A program made the translations under genes and the position numbers. Below are positions 6,352-13,337 of a stretch of 15,835 bases of DNA, piece after piece. The stretch spans positions 1 to 15,835 of the forward strand of contig JAPUHH010000007.1 in assembly GCA_027297825.1 (NCBI GenBank), given 5' to 3'. The notes beneath the pieces are model-generated. The model had not been told where the DNA came from and did no database searches. It was given only the letters and a program-made list of their open reading frames with translations. The DNA comes from Gammaproteobacteria bacterium (GTDB lineage: Bacteria; Pseudomonadota; Gammaproteobacteria; UBA4575). Within the stretch, counting starts at the first letter, position 1, and each line of letters starts with the position of its first letter.

Positions 6352-7621
6352 AATTCTAAACGGTCATCTCGTAGACCCAAAAAATGAAATTGATCAAGTC
6401 ACAAATATCTTCATTGCAGATGGCAAAGTCGCAGCGATCGCCAAACCACCCGATGCCTGGCAAGCCGATCAAACTATAGATGCTGCGAACAAGCTTGTGT
6501 TGCCAGGCTTGGTCGAACTCTCGGCTAGTTTGCGCGAACCCGGTCAAGAACATAAAGCCACCATACAATCTGAAACACTTGCTGCTGCCGCAGCGGGCAT
6601 TACAAGCTTAGCTTGCTTGCCAACCACGGACCCCGTAGTGGATTCTCCAGCGCAAATCGAACTCATCGAACAACTCTCACAAAATAGTGGCCATTGTCAT
6701 GTATATGTAATCGGTGCGTTGACAGCAGGCTTGCAAGGCGAAAGCTTAAGCGAAATGGCAGCCCTGAAAGCAGCAGGTTGTGTTGGCGTAAGCAATGTTA
6801 TGCGTCCAATAAAAAATTCTCTGGTGCTGCGCCATGCTATGGAATATGCAGCCAGCCAAGACTTAACTATTTTTACTTATGCAATGGATCGCGATCTTGC
6901 GAATAACGGCTGTATCCATGAGGGCCTTACCTCCTCACGCCTAGGCTTACCGGGGATTCCAGCAGCGGCTGAAACTGCAGCCGTAGCCTTTCAATTAGCA
7001 CTAATAGAAGAACTAAATGTACGCACACATTTTTGTCGTATCTCTACACGGCGTGCCGCCAAGATGATTGCACGAGCACGCTATGACAAACTACCTATTA
7101 CTGCGGATACCAGCATTCTGCATTTATTTTTAACCGATCAAGATCTTCAAGACTTTGACGGTTTGTGCAATAACCTACCCCCCTATCGAACACGAGATGA
7201 TCGTGAAGGTTTACGTGAAGGCTTACAGAATGGCACTTTCTCTGCGATTTGTTCCGATCATCAACCCCATGAAATTGAAGCCAAACTGGCACCTTTTCAA
7301 TCTACTGAACCTGGCAGCTCTACGCTAGAAACTTTATTGCCGCTCATACTTGAATTAGTGCATAAAAATATACTGAGTTTGTGTGAAGGCATTCGTCTAG
7401 TCACACAAGGCCCCGCTGAAATTCTGGGAATTCCGGCTGGCAATCTGCATGTAGGAGAACGAGCAGATCTATGTATTGTTGACTCAAAACTCGACTGGAC
7501 TGTTAGCAGTGAAACTATACTTAGTCGTGGGAAAAATACCCCGCTGTTAGGCGATCAACTTACCGGCCGCGTTACACACACCATTCTTGATGGTAAATTA
7601 ATATTTAAAAATCATTCGTAA
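6329..7621 (+). CDS. pyrX: PyrX (PyrC'), inactive dihydroorotase-like subunit of aspartate carbamoyltransferase
   Basis: A 430-residue dihydroorotase homologue that appears catalytically dead. The metal-binding HxH of active enzymes is replaced by Ser-x-Ser at residues 66 and 68 (ELSASLREPG). The HVST-type histidine is Arg237 in HFCRIST, and the usual HCED block reads TYAMD. Asp310 in SDHQPHE and the overall amidohydrolase frame are kept. In Pseudomonas and relatives such a protein does not hydrolyse dihydroorotate but is required to assemble the PyrB dodecamer, and a separate active PyrC is encoded elsewhere. The ATG at 6329 lies inside the end of pyrB, which suggests coupled translation at fixed stoichiometry. 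Confidence 0.93.
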   Translation: MERPLNLEILNGHLVDPKNEIDQVTNIFIADGKVAAIAKPPDAWQADQTIDAANKLVLPGLVELSASLREPGQEHKATIQSETLAAAAAGITSLACLPTTDPVVDSPAQIELIEQLSQNSGHCHVYVIGALTAGLQGESLSEMAALKAAGCVGVSNVMRPIKNSLVLRHAMEYAASQDLTIFTYAMDRDLANNGCIHEGLTSSRLGLPGIPAAAETAAVAFQLALIEELNVRTHFCRISTRRAAKMIARARYDKLPITADTSILHLFLTDQDLQDFDGLCNNLPPYRTRDDREGLREGLQNGTFSAICSDHQPHEIEAKLAPFQSTEPGSSTLETLLPLILELVHKNILSLCEGIRLVTQGPAEILGIPAGNLHVGERADLCIVDSKLDWTVSSETILSRGKNTPLLGDQLTGRVTHTILDGKLIFKNHS

Positions 7622-7651
7622 TTTTCCGCATCTACGTTCAAACTTAATTCT

Positions 7652-7666
7652 GGGGAAATCCACCTG
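7652..7666 (+). promoter_or_regulatory. Purine-rich ribosome site and probable CTG start of the PyrK-like gene
   Basis: GGGGAAA at 7652-7658 stands 5 bp before CTG at 7664-7666. Between the pyrX stop (7619-7621) and the first in-frame ATG (7826) the frame has no ATG, GTG or TTG, yet conserved family sequence begins just after this CTG. This is therefore the best start I can see. Confidence 0.55.
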
Positions 7667-8533
7667 AAGACTCATCATAATACCATTTTTGAAGAATGCG
7701 CTGCAGTCATCAGTCATGAATCTTTAGCGGCTCAGCAATACGTTATCAAATTAAATGCGCCAAAGTGCGCCCAACGCGCACGTGCCGGTAACTTTGTACA
7801 TCTGCAATGCGATCAACAACTCACAATGCGCCGCCCATTTTCAATCATGCGCAGTGACCCCAATACCGGAACTATCGATATTCTGTATAAAATTGTCGGC
7901 CAAGGTAGCGCCGCGTTAGCTACCCGCAAAGCAGGTGATACTATTCAATGCTTAGGTCCAATAGGCAATGCATTTATACTGAGTAACCGCACAACGCATC
8001 CTTTACTACTAGGCGGCGGCGTAGGCATTCCACCGATGATATTTTTTGCGGATGAGTTACGAAAGAACTCAAGCCTAACCCCATTTGTGATGATGGGATC
8101 AGAAATCCCGTTCCCATTTACCACCAAACCTTCAAAAATATTGGTGCCAAACATACCGAGCGACGTCATTGCTGCCATGCCATTATTGGATGACTGGGGG
8201 GTCGCCTCACGCTTAACCAGTCAGCAAGGTTATCAAGGCTGTTTTGAAGGCTATGTACATCAACTTGCTGAACACTGGTTTAAAAACTTAGATTACAAAA
8301 TACAACATGGTGTTGAAGTATTTGCCTGTGGCCCAACCAAAATGCTTAAAGCTGTCGCCGAGTTTGCCAAACGCAACCAACTTCCCTGCCAAGTATCTTT
8401 AGAAGAACACATGGCATGTGCAGTAGGCGGCTGCGCAGGTTGTGTTGTACCTTACAAAGAAAATAACAAAGTTACGGCAATGAAAAGGGTTTGCGTAGAT
8501 GGACCGATTTTTAGTGCAGAAAATGTTTATTAA
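7664..8533 (+). CDS. PyrK-like dihydroorotate dehydrogenase electron-transfer subunit (FAD, 2Fe-2S)
   Basis: A ferredoxin-reductase-fold flavoprotein, 289 residues from the proposed CTG. The frame is open back to the pyrX stop, and residues 4-50 (HHNTIFEE, YVIKLNAPKC, AGNFVHLQC) are typical of this family's N-terminal beta barrel, so an ATG at 7826 would cut off half the FAD domain. The FAD motif is RRPFSIM at 56-62. The nucleotide-binding loop is LLGGGVGIPPM at 115-125. Four cysteines, C252, C257, C260 and C277, fit the PyrK 2Fe-2S ligand pattern. PyrK passes electrons from a class 1B PyrD to NAD+. It lies 42 bp after pyrX in the same operon, but no pyrD is in the window, so its partner is unknown. 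A related flavin reductase role is possible. Confidence 0.8.
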   Translation: MKTHHNTIFEECAAVISHESLAAQQYVIKLNAPKCAQRARAGNFVHLQCDQQLTMRRPFSIMRSDPNTGTIDILYKIVGQGSAALATRKAGDTIQCLGPIGNAFILSNRTTHPLLLGGGVGIPPMIFFADELRKNSSLTPFVMMGSEIPFPFTTKPSKILVPNIPSDVIAAMPLLDDWGVASRLTSQQGYQGCFEGYVHQLAEHWFKNLDYKIQHGVEVFACGPTKMLKAVAEFAKRNQLPCQVSLEEHMACAVGGCAGCVVPYKENNKVTAMKRVCVDGPIFSAENVY

Positions 8534-8536
8534 TTA

Positions 8537-8576
8537 AAGTGAATGTCTGCTTTTAGCCGAAAGAAGACATTCACTT
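8537..8576. terminator. 12-bp inverted repeat between convergent genes (possible terminator or RNA end)
   Basis: The arms 8537-8548 and 8565-8576 are perfect 12-bp complements. An inner CTTT/AAAG pair (8550-8553 with 8560-8563) can extend the stem around a six-base loop. It begins 4 bp after the PyrK-like stop. Neither side has a classic T tract: the plus side continues ACCCAATC, and the minus side is only AT-rich. It could terminate or protect the pyr transcript, but it is not a textbook intrinsic terminator. Confidence 0.5.
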
Positions 8577-8651
8577 ACCCAATCTACATAAAAAATACGC
8601 GGACTTGTTTACCTACTCACCTATTTTTTCAGAAGGCGAAACAATAGTACC

Positions 8652-8703
8652 TTGCTCTCTAGTATAGATGCTAAATAAAAAAATGGGCCGTGTGAGAGAG
8701 CGA
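8652..8703. repeat. Short imperfect inverted repeat downstream of the pil ATPase genes
   Basis: GCTCTCT at 8654-8660 and AGAGAGC at 8695-8701 are perfect 7-bp complements, extendable by a wobble and an A-T pair, with a 34-bp centre holding a run of seven A (T on the minus strand). It may help end the minus-strand pil transcript, but the large loop makes this weak. Confidence 0.25.
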
Positions 8704-8740
8704 AAACAATACTAAACAGTCTCTATGTGGAAAATCAGAT

Positions 8741-10090
8741 CTATTGCTCCCCAAACACCGACTTCAACCGATCTAAATAGCCTGTATCTTTCCCATCCCC
8801 ATCATCAATAATTGATTCGCTCGGTTCTGCATGCCTACCTACATCATCATTCGATGACACATGATCCATAATCTTATGATCATCAAAACCGATATGGCTA
8901 TCTAATGCTTCTCCATCTATAACAGAATCCGATAGTGTTGGTGGTTCGATACTGGCTTTACCATTGCTTGCTGATATTGCTGGCTCTGAGGGGAACTGTA
9001 AATTATCACTGGTTTCGCTAACACTTTTAACTCCACCACCAAAGTTAATCTGCCATTCGAGATTACCGCGAGAATCTGCATGACCTAACGCATCATCGAG
9101 GGATATTTTTTCACTTTTATATAAATCGTATAACGCTTGGTCAAAGGTTTGCATACCTGCTGCTGCGCCCTTTTCCATGATTGTTTTGATTTCACCAACT
9201 TCACCACGTTTAATCAAATCCGAGATATAGGGTGTGTTAATCATTACTTCAACCGCAGGAACACGGCCGCCTTCTTCACTAGGAACCAAACGTTGTGAAA
9301 TGATGCCACGCAAATTCAGCGACAAGTCCATTAAAACCTGCGCCTTTCCATTCGATGAAAATAAGTTCACGATTCGATCAAGCGCTTGGTTGGCATTTAT
9401 GGCATGCAAAGTTGTTAAACATAGATGCCCGGTATCTGCATAAGTGAGAGCCGCTTCCATGGTTTGCTTATCACGCACTTCACCAATCATGATCAAATCA
9501 GGCGCCTCACGCATCGCTTCTCGCAATGCGTTTTCATAAGAAAGTGTATCGAGCCCAACTTCACGCTGCCCAATAATAGATTTTTTATGGCTGAAGGCAT
9601 ATTCGATAGGATCTTCAATGGTAATAATATGGCCTGTTTGCTCATTATTACGATGCTCTATCATGGCTGCCAAGGTAGTGGATTTACCAGAACCCGTAGA
9701 ACCCACTACGATGACTAAACCATTTTTTTGCGCTACTAGTTTTTTAAGAATGGGTGGCATGCCCAAATCTTCTAGTGCAGGGATGTCGCTTTTAATATAG
9801 CGAATCACCATCGAGACTTCACCGCGTTGGTAATAAACGTTGACACGAAATCGACCGGCGCCGGCAACCGAAATACCAAGGTTCATTTCCTTAGTCATTT
9901 CAAATTCTTTTATTTGTTGGTCGTCCATGACGCTGAAGGCGATTGTTCGCACTACACCAGGCTCTAATACATTACGACTGACTCGTCGCGTAACCCCTTC
10001 TACCTTTGTACACACTGGAGCTCCGGTGGTAAAAAATAGGTCAGAGGCATTTTGATCGACCATTAACTTAAGATAGGGGTCTATATTCAT
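8741..10090 (-). CDS. Third PilT/PilU-family retraction ATPase with a long acidic tail
   Basis: A GSPE/PilT-type hexameric ATPase of 449 residues. An N-terminal PAS-like region with SDLFFTTGAP is at 17-25. The Walker A is GSTGSGKST at 130-138, the Asp box is IITIEDPIE, the Walker B is DLIMIGEVRD at 198-207, the His box is TGHLCLTTLHA at 220-230, and MQTFDQAL is at 313-320. Key catalytic residues look intact. It resembles PilU more than PilT (CLTTLHAINANQALDRI, LMDLSLNLRGIISQRL). Unlike PilT (344) it carries about 95 extra C-terminal residues, acidic and low in complexity, ending in an amphipathic-looking DRLKSVFGEQ. Its ATG overlaps the pilU stop as ATGA, so translation is probably coupled. 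I infer that it modulates retraction; its exact role is unknown. Confidence 0.88.
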   Translation of the reverse strand: MNIDPYLKLMVDQNASDLFFTTGAPVCTKVEGVTRRVSRNVLEPGVVRTIAFSVMDDQQIKEFEMTKEMNLGISVAGAGRFRVNVYYQRGEVSMVIRYIKSDIPALEDLGMPPILKKLVAQKNGLVIVVGSTGSGKSTTLAAMIEHRNNEQTGHIITIEDPIEYAFSHKKSIIGQREVGLDTLSYENALREAMREAPDLIMIGEVRDKQTMEAALTYADTGHLCLTTLHAINANQALDRIVNLFSSNGKAQVLMDLSLNLRGIISQRLVPSEEGGRVPAVEVMINTPYISDLIKRGEVGEIKTIMEKGAAAGMQTFDQALYDLYKSEKISLDDALGHADSRGNLEWQINFGGGVKSVSETSDNLQFPSEPAISASNGKASIEPPTLSDSVIDGEALDSHIGFDDHKIMDHVSSNDDVGRHAEPSESIIDDGDGKDTGYLDRLKSVFGEQ

Positions 10091-11277
10091 CTATGTTTAG
10101 CGCTTCTTATTGAGGCGATTAAACCATCATCTTTAGAGGTCTCTTCTACCATTAAGCCATCGGTTCCATCAAGCAAATCGTCGTCAACAGAAGATTTGCT
10201 CTCCAATTTTAAGCGTAACCGTAGGTCATTGACTGAGTCTGCGTTACGCAGCCCATCTTCCATGGTGATAAGCTCCGCCTCAATAAGTTGAAATAGATGC
10301 TGATCAAAGGTCTGCATGCCCAGCTCATTCGATTTGGCAATCAACTCCTTCATCTGATGTACTTTGCCTTTATAAATCAAGTCTGCCATTAGAGGTGAAT
10401 TAAGCATAACCTCCACAGCCGGTATGCGCCCTTCATCGCCTTTGATTGGCAATAAACGCTGTGAGATCACCGATTTTAAGTTGAGTGAAAGATCCATTAA
10501 TAATTGAGCACGGCGCTCATCAGGAAAAAAATTGATGATGCGATCTAAAGCTTGGTTAGTGCTGTTTGCGTGTAATGTCGATAGACATAAGTGCCCCGTT
10601 TCCGCAAACGCAATCGCATATTCCATGGTTTCACGGTCACGGATCTCACCAATCAGAATGACATCAGGAGCTTGTCGCAGGGTATTTTTAAGTGCAATTC
10701 CATAATCGGCGGTGTCTATACCCACCTCGCGCTGCGTAATAATGCAATTTCTATGTTTATGCACAAATTCAATTGGGTCTTCAATTGTAACAATATGTCC
10801 GAAACTATTTTCATTTCGATAACCTACCATCGCAGCTAATGAAGTAGATTTGCCACAGCCGGTGCCACCCACAAATATCACCAACCCGCGCTTGGTCATT
10901 GAAATATCGCGTAATACGGGTGGCAGTTTTAAGCTTTCAAACTTTGGAATCTCGGTGCTAATCACACGCAGTACCATGCCTGGGCTGCCACGCTGCGAAA
11001 AAGTATTGACACGAAAACGAGACACATTTGGCAGACTGATCGCAAAATTACATTCTTGCGTTTCTTCAAACTCCCTGGATTGTTTATCGTTCATTATCGA
11101 ACGCACTAACACTTGAACATGGCTCAAGGTGAGCGGTTGATTCGTCACAGGCACCATTTTGCCATCAATTTTTATTGAGGGTGGCGCACCTACTGTTATA
11201 AATAAATCCGATCCGCCCTTTGCAAGCAGGTTACGCAGCAAGTCATGCATAAAGCTGATGGCTTTATCTCTATCCAT
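10087..11277 (-). CDS. pilU: PilU, PilT-dependent retraction ATPase
   Basis: A 396-residue PilT paralogue close in length and sequence to Pseudomonas PilU. It shows GGSDLFITVGAPPS at 21-34, a Walker A GGTGCGKST at 137-145 (Cys at a usual Ser/Thr position), IVTIEDPIEFVH at 162-173, the Walker B DVILIGEIRD at 205-214, the His box TGHLCLSTLHAN, and ADSVNDLRLRLKL near the end, which is distinctive for PilU. PilU acts with PilT at the pilus base on the cytoplasmic face to raise retraction force. A short acidic tail precedes the basic end SAKHR. It starts 37 bp after pilT and overlaps the third ATPase gene by 4 bp. Confidence 0.95.
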   Translation of the reverse strand: MDRDKAISFMHDLLRNLLAKGGSDLFITVGAPPSIKIDGKMVPVTNQPLTLSHVQVLVRSIMNDKQSREFEETQECNFAISLPNVSRFRVNTFSQRGSPGMVLRVISTEIPKFESLKLPPVLRDISMTKRGLVIFVGGTGCGKSTSLAAMVGYRNENSFGHIVTIEDPIEFVHKHRNCIITQREVGIDTADYGIALKNTLRQAPDVILIGEIRDRETMEYAIAFAETGHLCLSTLHANSTNQALDRIINFFPDERRAQLLMDLSLNLKSVISQRLLPIKGDEGRIPAVEVMLNSPLMADLIYKGKVHQMKELIAKSNELGMQTFDQHLFQLIEAELITMEDGLRNADSVNDLRLRLKLESKSSVDDDLLDGTDGLMVEETSKDDGLIASIRSAKHR

Positions 11278-11314
11278 AACTAAATTCCCACTATAAGTTT
11301 GTTAAATGGCATGA

Positions 11315-12349
11315 TTAAAAATCAGATTTATGCTCAGCTTTTCGTCGTGCTTCTTCACGTGCAATAAGGCCTTTAGCAACGATCTCTTTTAAGTTTTGAT
11401 CTAAGGTCTGCATGCCCGTCGCATTTCCAGTTTGGATCGCGGAATACATCTGTGCGACTTTATCCTCATTGATCAAATTACGAATTGCCGGTGTGCCAAT
11501 CATAATTTCGTGTGCTGCGACACGTCCGCCACCAATTTTTCGGCATAGCGTTTGCGAAATCACCGCGCGCAATGACGCTGCTAACATAGACCGAACCATA
11601 TCTTTTTCTGTGCCTGGAAATACATCAATAATACGATCAATTGTTTTTGAAGCGGAACTTGTATGTAGAGTGGCCATAACCAAATGACCGGTTTCTGCTG
11701 CAGTTAACGCTAAGCGTATCGTTTCTAAGTCACGCAACTCGCCTACTAGAATGGTATCAGGATCTTCACGTAATGCAGAACGCAGTGCTTCATTAAAACC
11801 CAGAGTGTCGCGATGCACCTCACGTTGGTTAACTAAACTTTTTTTACTTTCGTGAACAAATTCGATGGGGTCTTCAATCGTTAAAATATGGCTATATTCA
11901 TTTTCATTTTTATGATTCATCATCGCAGCAAGTGTGGTCGATTTACCTGAGCCAGTTGGGCCAGTAACCAACACCAAACCACGTGGATAACTTGAAATTT
12001 CTTCAAAAATTTTCGGGCATGCCAAATCTTCAAGAGAAAGAATATTGCTAGGAATGGTTCGAAACACGGCACCTGCACCGCGGTTTTGAATAAAGGCATT
12101 AACACGAAAGCGTGCCAAGCCAGGAATCTCAAATGAAAAATCAGTTTCTAAAAATTCTTCATAATCTTTACGTTGTTTATCGTTCATGATGTCATAAACC
12201 ATTTCATGAACTTGGCGATGCTCCATAGCAGGAACATTGATGCGCCGAACATCACCATCCACACGAATCATCGGCGGCACTCCAGCGGATAAATGTAAAT
12301 CAGATGCGCCGTTTTTGACACTAAATGCAAGTAACTGAGAAATGTCCAC
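11315..12349 (-). CDS. pilT: PilT, type IV pilus retraction ATPase
   Basis: The motor that depolymerises pili to drive twitching, a cytoplasmic hexamer docked on PilC. The length of 344 residues equals the Pseudomonas protein. It has NGASDLHLSAGVPP at 13-26, the Walker A GPTGSGKST at 130-138, the Asp box ILTIEDPIEF, the Walker B DTILVGELRD at 198-207, the His box TGHLVMATLHT at 221-230, and the hallmark PilT C-terminal motif AIRNLINE at 288-295. The start codon is GTG at 12349, supported by an AAGGAG ribosome site 5 bp upstream. It is first in a pilT-pilU-third ATPase unit and divergent from yggS, as in Pseudomonas. Confidence 0.97.
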   Translation of the reverse strand: MDISQLLAFSVKNGASDLHLSAGVPPMIRVDGDVRRINVPAMEHRQVHEMVYDIMNDKQRKDYEEFLETDFSFEIPGLARFRVNAFIQNRGAGAVFRTIPSNILSLEDLACPKIFEEISSYPRGLVLVTGPTGSGKSTTLAAMMNHKNENEYSHILTIEDPIEFVHESKKSLVNQREVHRDTLGFNEALRSALREDPDTILVGELRDLETIRLALTAAETGHLVMATLHTSSASKTIDRIIDVFPGTEKDMVRSMLAASLRAVISQTLCRKIGGGRVAAHEIMIGTPAIRNLINEDKVAQMYSAIQTGNATGMQTLDQNLKEIVAKGLIAREEARRKAEHKSDF

Positions 12350-12354
12350 GAATA

Positions 12355-12360
12355 CTCCTT
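12355..12360 (-). promoter_or_regulatory. Strong ribosome binding site of pilT
   Basis: AAGGAG on the minus strand lies 5 bp before the GTG start at 12349. It is the best Shine-Dalgarno match in the window and fixes the non-ATG start of pilT. Confidence 0.8.
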
Positions 12361-12456
12361 AATCTGGCTCTGTTGAACAAGCGTGGTGTATAAATACTCC
12401 CTGTATTAACCCTACCCCTCTCAGTTAGTTAGAGTCAGGGCAGTCTGGTTTCTAGG

Positions 12457-12473
12457 TACCTAATATATAGGTA
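12457..12473. repeat. Short AT-centred inverted repeat in the pilT-yggS intergenic region
   Basis: TACCTA and TAGGTA form 6-bp arms around a five-base AT-rich centre, the size of a transcription-factor half-site pair. It lies 108 bp upstream of the pilT start. It may be an operator, but chance is a real alternative. Confidence 0.25.
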
Positions 12474-12544
12474 GTTGGGCTAGCGAGCTGCTACTTGACT
12501 TTGATTCACGACGAGCCGAATCATTCATGCGACTAGCTGCTTCC

Positions 12545-12553
12545 TGATATGAT
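12545..12553 (+). promoter_or_regulatory. Possible extended -10 promoter for yggS-proC-yggT
   Basis: TGATATGAT fits the extended -10 form (TG, one base, then TATGAT, five of six matches). No good -35 hexamer stands at 17 bp, which extended -10 promoters tolerate. It lies about 90 bp ahead of the yggS ATG. The rest of the 295-bp gap (12350-12644) holds the minus-strand candidate promoter and a short inverted repeat; I see no gene in it. Confidence 0.35.
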
Positions 12554-12573
12554 TCATTTTAAAATTATCGAAG

Positions 12574-12602
12574 CTAGTAGCGCCACTTGAGAATACTGTC
12601 AA
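12574..12602 (-). promoter_or_regulatory. Possible sigma-70 promoter for pilT
   Basis: On the minus strand a perfect TTGACA (12602-12597) is followed after exactly 17 bp by TACTAG (12579-12574), a weak -10 with three of six matches. If used, it would give pilT a leader of more than 200 nt. The perfect -35 and spacing make it worth noting; the poor -10 keeps confidence low. Confidence 0.35.
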
Positions 12603-12644
12603 ATTTTTCCCTTCAAAGCGCAGCCTAAGCCTAAGCAAAAATAT

Positions 12645-13337
12645 ATGAGCTCACAAATAGGTTCACGTATAAATAGTGTAAAAGCAGACATTCACCAGAT
12701 AGAGATCAGACATCAACGCATCCCTGGTGACGTTTGTTTATTAGCAGTTAGCAAGACCAAGCCCATTGCAGACATCCTTGCAGCTAAAGCCGCTGGCCAA
12801 AGTCAATTTGGAGAAAGTTATGTCCAAGAAGCAGTGGAAAAAATAACCACGCTCGCAGATAAAGAATTAATTTGGCATTTCATCGGCCCTATTCAAAAAA
12901 ATAAAACTCGGCTTATTGCAGAGCATTTTGATTGGGTGCACAGTATTGACCGTTTAGTTATTGCCGAAAGACTGAATGCACAACGGCCCAAATTTTTACC
13001 GCCCATTCAAACTTGCATACAAGTCAATATAGATAATGAAGCTTCTAAAGCTGGCGTGCCAATTGAACAAGTGCAACCCTTAGCCGAATCTTTGGCAAAA
13101 CTTCCACAACTTAATTTACGCGGCCTGATGACAATCCCTCAAGCTTGTAACGATCAGGATGAACAACGCCAACGTTTTGCACAACTACGACGTCAATTAG
13201 AACAATTACATCAATTAGGGCTCAAACTTGATACATTATCGATGGGCATGAGTGGCGACCTAGAGTCGGCCATTGCCGAAGGCGCAACGATCGTGCGTAT
13301 TGGCACATCAATTTTTGGAAAACGGACAACTCGATAA
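12645..13337 (+). CDS. yggS: YggS/PLPBP family pyridoxal-phosphate homeostasis protein
   Basis: A 230-residue PLP-binding protein with an alanine-racemase-like TIM barrel and no known catalytic activity; it buffers PLP and affects amino-acid and vitamin B6 balance. The PLP Lys is K37 in LLAVSKTKP. Other family blocks are FGESYVQEAVEKI, WHFIGPIQKNK, LRGLMTIP, and the phosphate-binding end SMGMSGDLESAIAEGATIVRIGTSIFGKR. The ATG has no clear ribosome site; it is preceded by a CCTAAG direct repeat and an A run. The stop is immediately followed by the proC start with no gap. The yggS-proC-yggT order is conserved across proteobacteria. Confidence 0.95.
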   Translation: MSSQIGSRINSVKADIHQIEIRHQRIPGDVCLLAVSKTKPIADILAAKAAGQSQFGESYVQEAVEKITTLADKELIWHFIGPIQKNKTRLIAEHFDWVHSIDRLVIAERLNAQRPKFLPPIQTCIQVNIDNEASKAGVPIEQVQPLAESLAKLPQLNLRGLMTIPQACNDQDEQRQRFAQLRRQLEQLHQLGLKLDTLSMGMSGDLESAIAEGATIVRIGTSIFGKRTTR

